64,000 bases of DNA from Numida meleagris (taxonomy: Eukaryota > Chordata > Aves > Galliformes > Numididae). Positions 1 through 11,789 of the stretch are shown piece by piece (the stretch's first letter is position 1; the number at the start of each line of letters is the position of its first letter). The notes under the pieces were generated by a model. It was not told where the DNA came from, made no database searches, and was given only the letters and a program-made list of their open reading frames with translations. The stretch spans positions 9,012,365-9,076,364 of the forward strand of contig NC_034421.1 in the NCBI RefSeq assembly GCF_002078875.1. The letters are read 5' to 3'. Both the position numbers and the translations under genes were made by a program.

Positions 1-1487
1 GAGTGTTCCCCTTGTTTGTAAAGTCTGTTTATGAGATCTAGCTCTGAACAGGGGCATAATGTGCGAGAGACCTTGAGGATATGGCAGTACTAGTGTAAGA
101 TAAAACTGATGGTGATTGAAACTGACTTTTTTATTGTGTCCTGATATCTGCCCGCGACACTGCCATATAGAGATCTGGAATCAGGTGTGACCTGGTGACA
201 TTAGTCTTTAGGACACAGCAGATTAGGTGACACGTCATGTGTAAAGTTCTAGGGACCAGAAATTATTATGCTTGGTTAATTAAGTGCTAATGCGTAGCAA
301 TTAAAATGTAAGGATAAAGCGTTTAAGAAGAGTAGAAGGTATTTTACCCTTATTTTAAATACTCTAAAAGACCAATAGCAACTTTAATGTTCAGTTGTTC
401 TCTGCTGTCCTTTTGATGGAGATGAAGTAATTTCTGTCTTTTCTCAAAGATGCTGTTTTTTTTCTCAGATTCTTACTTAATAATTTCAGAGTTCTAGTTG
501 AGAATAAAGTGCCTAATGAGAAATGACTGCCTCAGAGTTGTGTGCAAGGAGAGATGACAGATCTGTTTTCTTTAGGCAGCAGCATCTTGTCCTTTAAAAC
601 AGAAATGCCTTGTGCTGTAAGGTGAGCGTGGTGATTTTGTGAGTTTGTAGAAAGAAAGGAGCTGAGTGAGAGAGAAGGATGTATGGATGGTGTCGAAGCA
701 CAAGGAGAAATTGACAGTAATGAGAATTTGAGTTCTTTGCAATGTTATTAGTAAACATATCTGAAGGGAGATTGTAATCTATTTAAATGGAGATGAAAGG
801 AAATCAAAGGTTATTTTCAGACAGTGGTAGTTCTGCTGAAGTCCTCATGTCCCTGTTAGGCTGCTCTCAGCAGCTGCCTCGCTGTATGTTAGGCCTTGGG
901 AGCTGCTCAGCAGAGCACCTGGCTTTTCTGTTAACTGGAGACAAATACATGAGTGAGTGGCCATCGTGGCATGACTGTAAGTGACTGTGGTGCTGTGCAT
1001 TGAAAAAGGCAACAGACACTTTCTAGGAGGCTGTGAGCTGCAGAAATGCAACAGTCAGCAGCTTCCACAGGCACTGCACTCAAAGAAGTCAAAGCAGAGT
1101 TTCTTTAGGCTGGTGAACAAGTGTGCTTAAGCTGAGCGTGAGGTGTGACTCCTGCAGTTCCAGGATCACCACAGTAGAAGGTTTTTTTTTTTTTTTTGGA
1201 AGCTAAATAAGGTTTGAGAGATTCTTTATAGCTTCTCTAGTCAAAGGTTCACCAAGGCAAACCATGAACTCTCAAAGCTTTTTATACTGTGCACAGCCAT
1301 TTGAGCAAGGAATAGGCCAGAACGTGCTTTTCTACTGCTTGTGTGAGCATCACCTGCTTCCATGTTCTTGAAAGGAGTAGAGTCTCCATTTTTCTGGTAA
1401 TGTCATTGGAAAGTGTTATTTCTATGACTTCGCTAAGGCAGCTCCTAAATATAGTTAACTGGGTTTTCTCTTTTGTTTCCTTCCTAG
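1..1487 (+). other. POLR3E: Intron of POLR3E upstream of the first visible coding exon
   Basis: This stretch should be intron, because the next coding exon starts at 1488 after a TTCCTAG acceptor and its N-terminal residue lies mid-protein in RPC5. It contains a T16 run (1182-1197) and no exon I could defend. A tempting fragment at 578-640 has a stop codon in the frame that would join on. Confidence 0.7.
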
Positions 1488-1547
1488 ATGTGGAAGTTCA
1501 CACAAGACCGCTGGGTTGTACGGAAGGAAGTGGCAGCAGTTACAAAA
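1488..1547 (+). CDS. POLR3E: POLR3E exon (20 codons, first visible)
   Basis: The exon is bounded by TTCCTAG and GTGAGT and is phase 0 at both ends. It encodes MWKFTQDRWVVRKEVAAVTK, nearly identical to the human RPC5 segment as I recall it. Confidence 0.95.
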
Positions 1548-4500
1548 GTGAGTGACTTCTTCCTAACACAGAGGTTGGTGCTAACTGTGGGCATTGTCTG
1601 CAGGTTGGTGACAGGTGCTGCTGCAAGCCTTTTCTTTCAGGTTCACGGTGTCTGCATTACTGCTGACTTGCAGTGTTGCTAACCAAGGCATACCTTCACT
1701 TTGGAACAGGTATAGATACTCTTTACAGAATTATTTCGAGCAGCTCCCACAATTACAATTCCACAGGACGTGACTGTCCTTGCAGCTGTGCCACTGGAAT
1801 GCATCTTTGTCCCCTCTTTGTTTTGGTGGAAAGCTGAACATCCTTTGAATTAAGCTTACAACGCACCAAAGTAGATGAGAACTCATATCCACACTACTCT
1901 GCTTTTGCAGAGTGTGTTACAGAAGCCCAGCACTTCTGGTGGCATTTGCCAAAACCACCAGTATTGAATAAAAGCTTTAAAACAAGTCAGGCACCTGGGT
2001 ATTCTGTCAGAAGGAAAAAAAAAACATTTGTTTGAAATGAAATGAAATGATAGAACACAAATCAGTTGATGTACAGAGTAGCTACTTTTGGAATTTAAGA
2101 TCCAGTGCTGCTTAAAAGCTGTGCATGTGTAGGTGCAGCATGTCTGACCTGGAGCTCTAGACTAAGATTGAAGTTGTAGGACATGCTTCTCTACACAACA
2201 GTCTTTTCATCTCAGTGAGTAAACTCCCTTTTCTTTACAAAACATGTCATGAGCTATTTGACTCTCAGCTGATTAATCACTGCTCTCTGAAGCTTTAACA
2301 TTGTGTGAAGGCGCCGGTGTTGCAGAGGATAAATATCTCTGACTGACTTAGGCATGTGGGAGTGCCCCATGTACACCAAATCAGTCCTGCTCGTCCTGCT
2401 GTGTGGAGCAGTGCTCATTGTTTCATGGCTGCAGATACCCTATGTAAATTGACTTCTGTATCATTTTTCCTTTTTCTTTTAGCTTTGCCCTGAAGATGTG
2501 AAGGACTTCCTAGAGCACATGTCTGTGGCAAGAATAAACAAAGGTTGGGAGTTCATGCTCCCTTATGATGAAGACTTTGTTAAGAAGCATCCAGATATAG
2601 TTCAGAGGCAGCGTATGCTGTGGATGGGCATTCAGGCCAAGTAAATGACTTGCTTTATTTTGGGGAGTAAGCTAAAAATGGAGGATGATCTAGTGCAAAG
2701 TTTCTGTGGACACTGACAGATAATTTGATGTCTATTGCCTGTAAGGCTTACCCCTCTCAGAGATGTGGTTGGATAGGGATTCTGTCAATGCATTGTTCAA
2801 GTCATTCCTTCTCTTTGGCTTCCCAAGGACAGCTTTCTAGAAATTAAATGTTCTGGCTAATAGTTAAAGCTGGTGTGGCTGCAGGCAAACATAACAGAAA
2901 CAGTACTGGTATGTTTTTGTATTTCAGATTAGAAAAAGTCTATAATCTTGTAAAGGAGCACTTGACACCAAAGAAACAAGAGACACAATCAGGTAAGTTG
3001 AACTGTTTGGATCATCTTGAAGCACATGCATCTCTGTCTCTGTATTTCTGGGTGATATTTTGTTGTTTCCCTCTGTTTTTGAATGTGGTATGGACTGGTC
3101 TTGTTCTGTCTGATATTAACCCTTTCTTGTAATTTCTTCTGCATTATTTGAGACAACTCAGTCTTTGCTAACATCAGTAATGTTAGTGATGACACAAGCT
3201 TACTGTAGCAGAGCATGGGAGGATTCCTTGGTGCTGGGGACTCTATTTGATAGTGTAAAACCAGCTGGATATGTTAACTACTTCCTCATTTAAGGCAGCT
3301 ACTGTGGCGTAATGGTGTAAGCAGCTCCTTTGTTGAGGACAGGGCCAGAGCACAGGTGCTTCTTATTTGGTTCTCAGGCTGACATGCATGAAGTTGAGTC
3401 ATTCCCTTTTCAGTTCCAAATGAATCAGGGTGGGATTTTTTATTTCTCCTGATCTGCTGTGGGCTCTGTGGTGTGGTTGAGGGCTAAACAGTTAATGAGG
3501 AATGTATTTGCGGGGGGAGAGGGGGACTGGCTGTAAGGAGGTGTGAGGTTTTATCTTTGACATCCTTCTCCACCATGGATGTCAGGGAGAATATTAAAGT
3601 AGCTGTTCTATAATCCTAAAAGGTTGTGAAAACCTGAGATTCCAGAGAGTTTTAACCAGGCATTTGGCTCACTGCCAGACACTGGAGCCAGTGAGGAGTA
3701 TAAGCAGAACTGACAAATGTGCATATAAATCCATTTCAATACCATGTGTTTGATCTGCTTGGAAGAATTAGGTGCTGGGTTATTTGGAGAGAATTAGTGG
3801 GCCTAACAGTAGAAAAGGTAACAGCATGAGTGCTGTGTGGGCTTTTGCCTTACATGCAGCATTCCTTCCTATGGGATTGAGACTGAGTTTCTCTTTTGCC
3901 AGCGCATACTTTTCTTTTGCCTTTGGGTTGAGGTGCAGGATTGCATGGGAAAGGATTCCCTTCTGCCCCTTTCTCCCCAGCACTGAGTAATAGTACTTGA
4001 AGTGTCTTAAGATTTCCGTACTGTGCACCCCCTGCACAGCTCTAGCTGTTGGACAAATGCATTTTGTCTTTGCTTCAGATTCCTTGACTGGAAGACCTTT
4101 CCACAAGCATCTGGCTTACAGTTATCAACATGCTTATCTTAACTGTTTTTTTTCCTTTTTTTTTTTTTTTTAATGTTAAGTTATAGTAGTGGGGAGGGAA
4201 GTAAAACCTAACCAATAAACCAGGCTTATGCCTAAGGTTCCACAAGCAATGTTGTTTCCTGGCTTTGTTTCACTCTGAGCCATTCAAGCAACATTCTGCA
4301 GAACTGGAGTCCTGTTGATGGTGGGATTTTATGCTACGTTTCATTTCTTACCAGGCCATCCAGTGCTGGTTTCTGGGGAGCAAAGAGTCAACATGGCGAA
4401 AGCAAAAGTCAAGCAGAACTATGGGCAGCTGGAGAATGAGTTCCAGAAGCAAAAGGCAGAACTGAAATCAAACGACACTTCATCTAAGATGGATGTTTCC

Positions 4501-7500
4501 AATATCCACATTAAAGAGGAGCCTGTGAGTGACGAGGAGCCCATGGACACCTCTGTGTACGAGGGCCTGAACAACGGCATCGTCAACGGCCTCCACGCAG
4601 AGGAGGACTCCACGGACTCCTTAAACGGCCACTTGCCTGGAGGCTGCAGCGATCGGGTAGCCCAAGAACTGAAGGCATTTGTGTCCTCAACATTTAAGAA
4701 ACAATTTGTGCTCACCTTGAGCGAGCTTAAACGGTTGTTTAACCTTCATTTAGCCAGTCTGCCTCCAGGACATACATTGTTCAGTGGCATTTCAGACAAA
4801 ATGTTACAGGACATGGTGTTAGACATTGGCTGCAAACAGATTTTGGTGCCTGTAAGTATTTATTTTTTTTTCCTTTTGGCATACTTTGGGGGGGAGGTAG
4901 GGGAACAGTTAAACATCTGAGCTGTGAAATGTTTGTACCCTGGTCTGGACTGGAGGAACACTTGTACTCTGATTGCTGGGTCTCTTGAAGGTGTTGAAGT
5001 CTTGTCTGCCTTTCTGCTTCTGGCTGGCCCTGTGCTCTGCTTTCTGCCCTTGTGGTGTGCTTATAGTTGTCCCTGGGGCTCCTTTTCCACCTCTGGGCTG
5101 TTGGGCTGCAGGGACTCATTGTACCTGCTTGCTCCCGTTTCAGTAACTTAAGCTGGGGCAGCCCCATCAGCCTGCTTTGAGGTGCACAGCACCTTGCAGG
5201 GATGCTGCTGGGAGAAAGATGATGGCTGCTGCCTGGAACTGGTGGGGCACACCCAGCAGAGCTCTCTGGGAAGCAGCAAACCATATCTGCAGAGTTCTGT
5301 TGGTCACTCCTTTTCCTTTTGGACTGTTCAGGGGCGTCTTTGTTTGCCTTTAAGGAAATTACATGTGTGATTGCGTGAGTCAGAGCCAGCAGATTGCTTA
5401 GGAAAGAAAAGGGAATTTGACATCATGGGAAATAGCCTATTAAGGAAAATAATTTCACAAGACATCTGGTAGTGCTGATCGGTTTGCAACTAGCAGGAGC
5501 TTGGGAGTCAGGTGCCATTAGTGAGAGAGGCGAAGAGACATGAGCTGCTTGGGAGAGCAGAGAGCAGGCAGGCTGGAGAGAGCCTGGAGCATGGGAGGTG
5601 TAGCAACCCTTGTTCCTTCACCGGGCTTCAAGGAGGCAGAAGTAACGTGTTCAGTGGTGTGCAAAGTACGTCCCGTGGCACCTGGAACCGAGTGGCAGAC
5701 ATGAGATGCCACACGGGTGGCCACTGCTTGTCATGCTTTCTGCTTTCTCTCCTGACAGCTTCCAGGTCCCCGGGTGATGCTTGCCTGGAGCTGTCTGTTA
5801 GTGCTGGAAAGACTCTCATTGCCCGTGGCATAGGGCATACGCATTTGCCATGCTGAAGTCATCGCTGCTATATTAATTGAGTCTAGGACTTGTTTGCTGG
5901 AGACTGCTGTATGTTTTGGTTCTGCTGATCTAGAACTTATTGCAGAATTTGACATCTTCTGCAGCAGCCTGCATAAGCCTGTACTGCAGTCAGGAATGTA
6001 AGTCAGCCCCCAGGCCTCTGCCTCGTGCTGTGGGCTGGCTGTGCCTTTCGCATGAGCTCGTACGCTTTGCGCTCTTTCATTGTTTCTCCTGGACAATTTC
6101 TCTTGAACCCACTGAAGCTGCCTGAGCTCCTTGGGAGCCTGGAGGGATGTTTTGCCTGATTCTGTTGTTACTCATTAGTTTTCTGTAATTGAAACTGCTT
6201 TGGTGATAAAAATCAATGATCTGAGGTAATTAAAGTGATGTTCTATGGGGGGCGAAGACACTCTTGGCTTTCACATTGCTCTGTTATAGAGAATGTGTTG
6301 CTGAAAACAGCAGTGGAAACCTTAACTGGTGGAGTGTAGGATTTATTTATAAAGCTGAACAGCTGCATCTGAGGTACCAGATAAATGGTGCTCGTGGGGC
6401 CTCAGAAGGCGCTCCAGCTGCAAACAGGGGCTGCCTGCAGGGTGCTGCGCTTTGCTTGTGCTTTGTAGGCAGTGACGGCAGCGAGCAGGCTGCCCTGGCA
6501 GTTTGTGGAGCGAGGCAGAAACGGGGAGGCTCTGTGTGCTCTCCCAAATAACACTGTGTTGGCTGGGCAGCAGTTCCCTCGCCGAGGGCTGGCAGTGCAG
6601 CTGTGCTCAGCACGTGGCCGAGGCAGCAGCTAGTGCTCATGTCTGTGCTGAGCAGCCTCCCCCAGGCGCTGCTCCTGCGGCCCTGCATTGCCTGTCCTGC
6701 TGCAGCTCGTCAGGAGAGAGGCTGACATGTATGGTGTTATCTGTGCTGAATGAAAGCACAGGAGACTGTTCCTCTGACTGTGGCATGTCCTCATGAGAGG
6801 AGGAGCAGATCGGGTGTCATCGGCCCAACAAACCTGAACCCTGGCTCTAAAACAAGTGCGCAGCCCTGCTATATACCAGCTGTTTGCATCAAGGTGGAAC
6901 CAGAGCTGCTGATCCCAGCAGGCAGCTCCTGCTGGACACAGCTCTTCCCTTTGCCAAGAGATCAGAGGCAGCCCGAGAGGAAGGGCTGAGCTATCCCTTT
7001 GCAGTGCGGTCCTTCGGTGTAGTGCAGAAGGCTGGGAAGAAAGGTGGGGGGTGTACTGCAGTGAGCAGCCGCAGCAGTCAGGCTGGCCTGTTGGCTTTGT
7101 GTGGAGGATTGATTGAGGTTGGCAGGGTGGTGGTTAGCAAGGAATGAATGGCTGGTGACAGATAGGAAGGCACACGTCAGGAGGGGGTTGTATCCAGCAC
7201 TGCTTGTTAGTCATTGCTCCAAGGGAAAGCGTTAAGGCAAATGGACATCATTTTATTTTTGTAGGAGTTTGGAACAGTTATATTCCTTCCTGCATGCAGA
7301 GGCACAAGGCCTCTGTCTCAGAAAAAACAAGTGGTGTTCCTCTAGCTTGGCTTCTGGTGGGGACAAAAACCTCTTCAGTTTGGGAGCCTGAAATGTGCAG
7401 GTGTGTGGTTCACTCTCCAGGAGTCCTGTGGGCTGCTCCGAACAGAGGTCACACGTGCAGTGGAAGTGCAGTGCTTGTCGGTCACACTGGCTTGGGATTA

Positions 7501-10500
7501 GCAAAGCAAATACATTTAGGTTAGAGTCTGTCTAAATGTCTCAAATGTCTAAAACTTGCCACTGGAGACTTAAAAACCTCCAGAAAACCCTGCAGTGCAC
7601 TTCATGCTTAATTGAATTATCCTTTGGGAAGTCTGGAGACACAAGCTGCTGGCAGGAACTATCTGTACATCGTGCCATGAGATACTGTCCATGGTCCACA
7701 CCCTGAGATTGTCATGGCATGTGGTGGTTGTCCTCCCTCCAAGTCCCCATTCAACATCACGGCGTCCCCTCGTGCAGCTCTGACGTAGTTGTTGATGTGC
7801 CCATGGCACCACTGGCCATCACTCCAGTGTGACCAGAAGCATCACTAAAATGCCGTTGGGCATGCCAAGCACACATTGGGCTGCCAGAGCACTCATCCTA
7901 TTCCCCAGGCAATGTTTACCCCCTCACTCGGGGTCTGGGTGCTGCAGGATCACCCAGAAGAGCAGGTTTGGTGGGGTTTGTGTTTCTGTTGCAGGCACAG
8001 GGCTGCCACGGCACAGTCACCTCCCTGAACATGGGGTGGGAGAGAAGCACTTCTCATTAGGTGGCCACAACATTTTGATTCAGTAATAGGTGTCAGGGGA
8101 TACTGTATCATAGAATCATTAAGTAGAACTCATTAAATAGATAGTTATTTTTAACAGCCTCTTGTTCTCAGTTTCCTCCACAGACTGCTGCTTCACCAGA
8201 TGAGCTAAAGGTTTATGCACTTTGGGAAGCCGGTGACGTTTATGATCAGGTAAAGACAAAAATAAATGACAGTCCCAAATACATTGTTACTGAGGATTTG
8301 GCATTGCTTCACTCTGTGTTTCTGGAAGTGGTACAGCAGGCAGTTTTTTCACCTTTCCGTAAGGAAGGCTCCAGGTTTTGATACCAGCCAGCTTCAGGCT
8401 GAGAGGAAGCTCTCAGACCATGGGGTGATTATCACCATATCAGGACCAGGTGGTGTGGACAGAAACTGAGACGTTGGTGACTGACTCAGTGGAGTGTAAA
8501 TAATAGTAATTGTATGAAGAGAAAGGATTCTACGAAGCAGGTCTTAGGCTGGGATCCAGTCAAATTATTTTTCTTTTTTTGCTAATGGTAATGCAGTGGT
8601 AATGCAGTGTTAACCAGTGGTTGTATGATGATGATGGGACCTGGTGTATCTGTTTATATCTAGAACAGGAAATGATTGCAGCATATGTGAGCATCTCCTG
8701 AGTTTTATTTGTATCATAGTAAATGAAGTGGAAGGAAAGGCAGCCTAACAAAACGTAGATGGACAATGAATGTAACTGCTGTGTCCGTGACCTAAATAAA
8801 TGTTTATAGGAAAGTCTCAAGCATTGTTCTAGAGAATAAGCAGCATCCGACCTCCTGGCTCGGGCAGACCACATGAGCTGTCTGGGAAGTGTGTGAGAGG
8901 AATATGTCATAGCCCCTTCTTTAGTATGGTTTTGTACCTGTGGAGGTGCCCGGGGTCACAGGACGGGGCAGATCTGCCCCTGAGGAACGGAGAGATCCCT
9001 GCAGAGCCCTAAAATAATGGGGGGAGACCTAATGAGAGCAGGTTGAAATGGGAGTTTCAGGGTTACGAAGCAAGAATACTCTAATGCAGCTCAGTGAATG
9101 TTTTGTACAGACTAATGCACGTGTAGTTTTGTTCTACAGAAAGCTAAAAATAATTCTTTTTGTATTAATAACTTTTCTTCTAAAGCATCGCCAAGTTTTG
9201 CTTGAAATTTTTTCGAAAAATTATCGAGTGCGCAGAAATGTCATTCAGAATCAGCTGAGTCAAGAACTAAACAAGCAGGAGGTGGATAGAGTGTTAAAGG
9301 TAAGTGTCTGCTCAGCTGGGGTTTGGATCCAGTTAATGCATGAATTTTTAACGCTTTGGTTTAACGGAAGGATCGTGTATTGCTGTGAGTTGACAAGTGA
9401 TCGTGATGCTAGAACAGTCGCTGTGGGAATGCAGGTGGGGCTTGTTTTTCAGCCTGTTTTCTTCAACACTCATCTCATTCTACCTTCCTTCCCTCCAAAG
9501 AGCAGTGATTTTGACACCCCTGTTATTTGGTGTTATTGCAGCAAATCTTTGTTCTTCATCTTGGACCAGTAGGGAAAAGAGCACAGTAAATGTCATACTT
9601 CAGAGTTATATTTAAATAATGTGAAGTTAAGCATTAAGGCAGGGGGAACGTTCTGAGTTTACTTAGCTGCCTGCTGTTGTTTCATGCTGAAGAACACAGG
9701 TGCCACATGTTCAGAAGGAAATGCATTATGTTCTATAGTACTGAAAGCAGTGTAGCGAGCAAAACCCCAACCAAAACAAGCACAGAGTCCTACTTAGTGC
9801 ATCTCATAGTGAATGTTTGAATCCTTTCATCTCTGTCTTTGAAGATGAACTATTTACTTTCTAAACAAGTTTAAAGTATGAAGTACGGACCTCGCAGGCC
9901 ATAATTGACAAAGGAGAAAGCCACCAGCTAATGTGGTGCTTTAATCACTGTTGCTGGGCCTTTGCTCACTGTCACCCACTTCAATGAGACAAGTGCTTAA
10001 GTACTTTATTACACCGGGATCTGTAAGCAGAATAATAACCTGCTTGAAAAATTACAGATCTGTTGCTGTGATAGTAAGCAAACTGGTCTTGCTTGAAGGA
10101 GCCTGGTCTTAGTATTAAAATAAGCTGAGACGTTTCTGCCTGCTACGCAGCGTTGGGTTTGGCCTGCCTGTGCTGGGAGGCTCGTCAGGCTCAAATAGCA
10201 GCTCTCTGGGGATGTCTAGATAATGCACTGGCATTCGTTTGCAGTGGTGTTGATGTTTAACAAATAAACTATTTCTGGGAAAGAAGAATAGTTGTCCCTA
10301 ACAAAACAGGTCCTGCTTTTATAAAATGTAAGTCACTGCACAGTCAGCCTTGTGTTGTGTCACTTTGTCTTGAATATATTTGTCACAGAAGCATGTGAAA
10401 CTTTCATTGTTTCTGAAGTAAACATTGAAAGTATGATTTAATGAAGTAGGAGGATTTGCTGGCTTCTTTAAACTATGAGAGATTTGATTCCACTTTGAAT

Positions 10501-11457
10501 GAAATAGCATTTGTTGGCTCTTGTTTCCCCATCTGCATGTGCTCCTGTTCTACACACGAAAGAGGAGACTTACAGGGAGTGTATTTTTGCATCTGCAGAT
10601 CCAGAATGAAAACTCTCTTTTGAGCCTCTGCACTTAATTTCTTTGTAGAGTGTTTGGCTGTAACTCCCAAGAATTAAGAAAAAGTGATAGTTATTGATAC
10701 TTTTTTTCACTTTTAATTTCCTCAGCATCAGTGCTGTAGTAGTACTTAAGCTCCTGTTAAATTACCTAAGTGGGAAGGTAGGAGCAGAAGGAGCTGTTAG
10801 CTTAGAACTCATGAGACTTGTCATTGATTTAATAAAAATAAGAAAAAGAACCACAAGAAACCCAACTTACTGAACTCCTTTGCTGTGGAGCTTACAGCTG
10901 TGAGTGTAGCAGACACAGTCAGAATACCTGAGTACAGTTCTGAGGTTTGACCCTTCCTTGCCATAGAAGATTGTTGAAAAGGCTCCAGCTAGGGGCTGCC
11001 TGCCTGCTTCTTCTGCTCCCTTCTGTCTGTTCACAGCTTCAGGCTGCAGTTACGCCGCAGTTCCTCTTGTTCTCACCTCTACTCAGCCTGTCCTAAGCTG
11101 CTGCACCATCCCTCCCATCTCCTCCTCCCCAAAACTTTGTTTTCCTGCTGCCATCCCATTGTGTATCCTCCCTGTGCTCTCAGCCTTTCCCCTCTGTCTG
11201 CTGTCTTAAGCTTCAGGGCTGAGATAACCTGCAGCTCTGGCTCTCATTAGTGCACTGGAGGGATGAACTGATCACGTTTGCGGTTGCAAAGCCCAGTCAC
11301 GGTTCCCAGCGGGGCACACCTCGCAGTGTGTAGTCCCCGTGGTTTGGAAACACAGGGCAGTGCTGCAGGCACTGATGGGCTCTCTCCCTTTCCTCCCCAG
11401 GACTGCTGTGTGAGCTATGGTGGAATGTGGTATCTTAAAGGGACTGTGCAGTCTTGA
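1488..11457 (+). CDS. POLR3E: POLR3E (RPC5), RNA polymerase III subunit, C-terminal half, seven coding exons
   Basis: Seven exons (1488-1547, 2483-2640, 2928-2992, 4355-4851, 8172-8249, 9186-9299, 11401-11457) join in frame into 342 residues plus TGA. The product matches the C-terminal half of vertebrate RPC5 as I remember it: an entry block beginning MWKFTQDRWVVRKE, a charged linker with an IKEEP motif, the block LTLSELKRLFNLHLASLPPG, and the ending GGMWYLKGTVQS. RPC5 pairs with RPC4 (POLR3D) in the TFIIF-like subcomplex of nuclear Pol III, which makes tRNA, 5S and U6 RNA. The metazoan-specific C-terminal extension, known to be built of winged-helix domains, is the part visible here. The gene is cut by the window edge, so the N-terminal dimerisation domain and promoter are absent. 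It converges tail-to-tail on CDR2, as in mammals. No in-frame stop or frameshift is seen. Confidence 0.96.
2483..2640 (+). CDS. POLR3E: POLR3E exon (winged-helix region)
   Basis: A pyrimidine-rich acceptor TTTTAG precedes LCPEDVKDFLEHM. The exon ends in phase 2 at GGCCAA before GTAAATG and carries INKGWEF and HPDIVQRQRMLW, which are conserved in RPC5. Confidence 0.95.
2928..2992 (+). CDS. POLR3E: POLR3E exon (LEKVYNLVKE)
   Basis: The acceptor TTTCAG at 2927 completes the split lysine codon. The exon reads LEKVYNLVKEHLTPKKQE and ends with a canonical GTAAGT donor at 2993. Confidence 0.94.
4156..4171. repeat. T16 homopolymer
   Basis: Sixteen T, preceded by T8CC, in POLR3E intron 3, about 180 bases before the large linker exon. 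Confidence 0.9.
4355..4851 (+). CDS. POLR3E: POLR3E large linker exon with SUMO-type motif
   Basis: This 497-bp exon (acceptor CTTACCAG, donor GTAAGT) encodes a basic, coiled-coil-like stretch around MAKAKVKQNYGQLENEF. An acidic linker follows with IKEEPVSDEEPMDTS, and then the conserved block RVAQELKAFVSSTFKKQF. The exon ends GCKQILVP, like the human protein. It is the longest coding exon of the visible part and differs most from mammals in the linker. Confidence 0.96.
4852..8171 (+). other. POLR3E: POLR3E intron of 3.3 kb
   Basis: No exon, RNA gene or convincing repeat is seen. The 6.37-6.72 kb part is GC-richer than its surroundings and rich in CAG and CTG triplets, but no coding homology was recognised. 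At 8108-8125 there is a short TCATAGAATCATT stretch resembling a CR1 tail, too short to call. Confidence 0.5.
8172..8249 (+). CDS. POLR3E: POLR3E exon (FPPQTAASPDE)
   Basis: The exon has 26 codons and is phase 0 at both ends, with acceptor TTCTCAG and donor GTAAAG. It encodes FPPQTAASPDELKVYALWEA, and its length equals the human exon segment as I recall it. Confidence 0.95.
9186..9299 (+). CDS. POLR3E: POLR3E exon (HRQVLLEIFSKNYRVRRN)
   Basis: Thirty-eight codons lie between acceptor TTCTAAAG and donor GTAAGT. HRQVLLEIFSKNYRVRRN is invariant relative to human in my recollection; the segment before NKQEVDRVLK looks about four residues shorter. Confidence 0.95.
9300..11400 (+). other. POLR3E: POLR3E last intron of 2.1 kb
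   Basis: The intron lies between the GTAAGT donor at 9300 and the CTCCCCAG acceptor ending at 11400. The last 400 bases are pyrimidine-rich. No gene was recognised inside. Confidence 0.55.
11401..11457 (+). CDS. POLR3E: POLR3E terminal coding exon
   Basis: The acceptor CTCCCCAG precedes DCCVSYGGMWYLKGTVQS and TGA. This is the C-terminus of RPC5 and matches human residue for residue from memory. Confidence 0.96.
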   Translation, partial: DCCVSYGGMWYLKGTVQS

Positions 11458-11747
11458 CAGCAGCTGTGGCAGTTTCTGTGCTTCAAGTGCTCTCCGGGAT
11501 GAAAGAGGAAACCTGCGGTGGGCGGCACAGACAGTAATGCTGTGGCCTCAGGAGTGTGGGGCAGGAGCTGACCTACTTTGGGGCATGTGGCATTGCAGAC
11601 AGTCACTGACATCACAGCACACTCACACATACGTTTGCATGGCCGCCTGGGTGCAGAGAGCAACTAGGAAGACAACATGGGACCCTGTCTGCAGTTTGAT
11701 TAATCTGGGATTTCTAATGTATTTTGCTTCTCCTTCTGTTTCCTTAT

Positions 11748-11758
11748 AATAAAATAAA
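11748..11758 (+). promoter_or_regulatory. POLR3E: POLR3E polyadenylation signals (overlapping AATAAA pair)
   Basis: Two overlapping AATAAA hexamers (11748-11753 and 11753-11758) lie about 290 bases after the stop codon, giving a short 3' UTR that ends near 11.78 kb. Confidence 0.8.
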
Positions 11759-11789
11759 ACCATATACTGACACAGACATGATGGAAAAT

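Noticed and set aside
578..640. Possible upstream POLR3E exon ending before a GTGAGT donor, with residues loosely like the human segment before MWKF.
   Set aside because: The frame that joins to 1488 has an internal TAA and the match is only a few residues, while real exons here are nearly identical to human.
8108..8125. TCATAGAATCATT, similar to the start of a minus-strand CR1 3' end.
   Set aside because: The match ends after about 15 bases and the expected GGTTGGAAGGGACC sequence does not follow.
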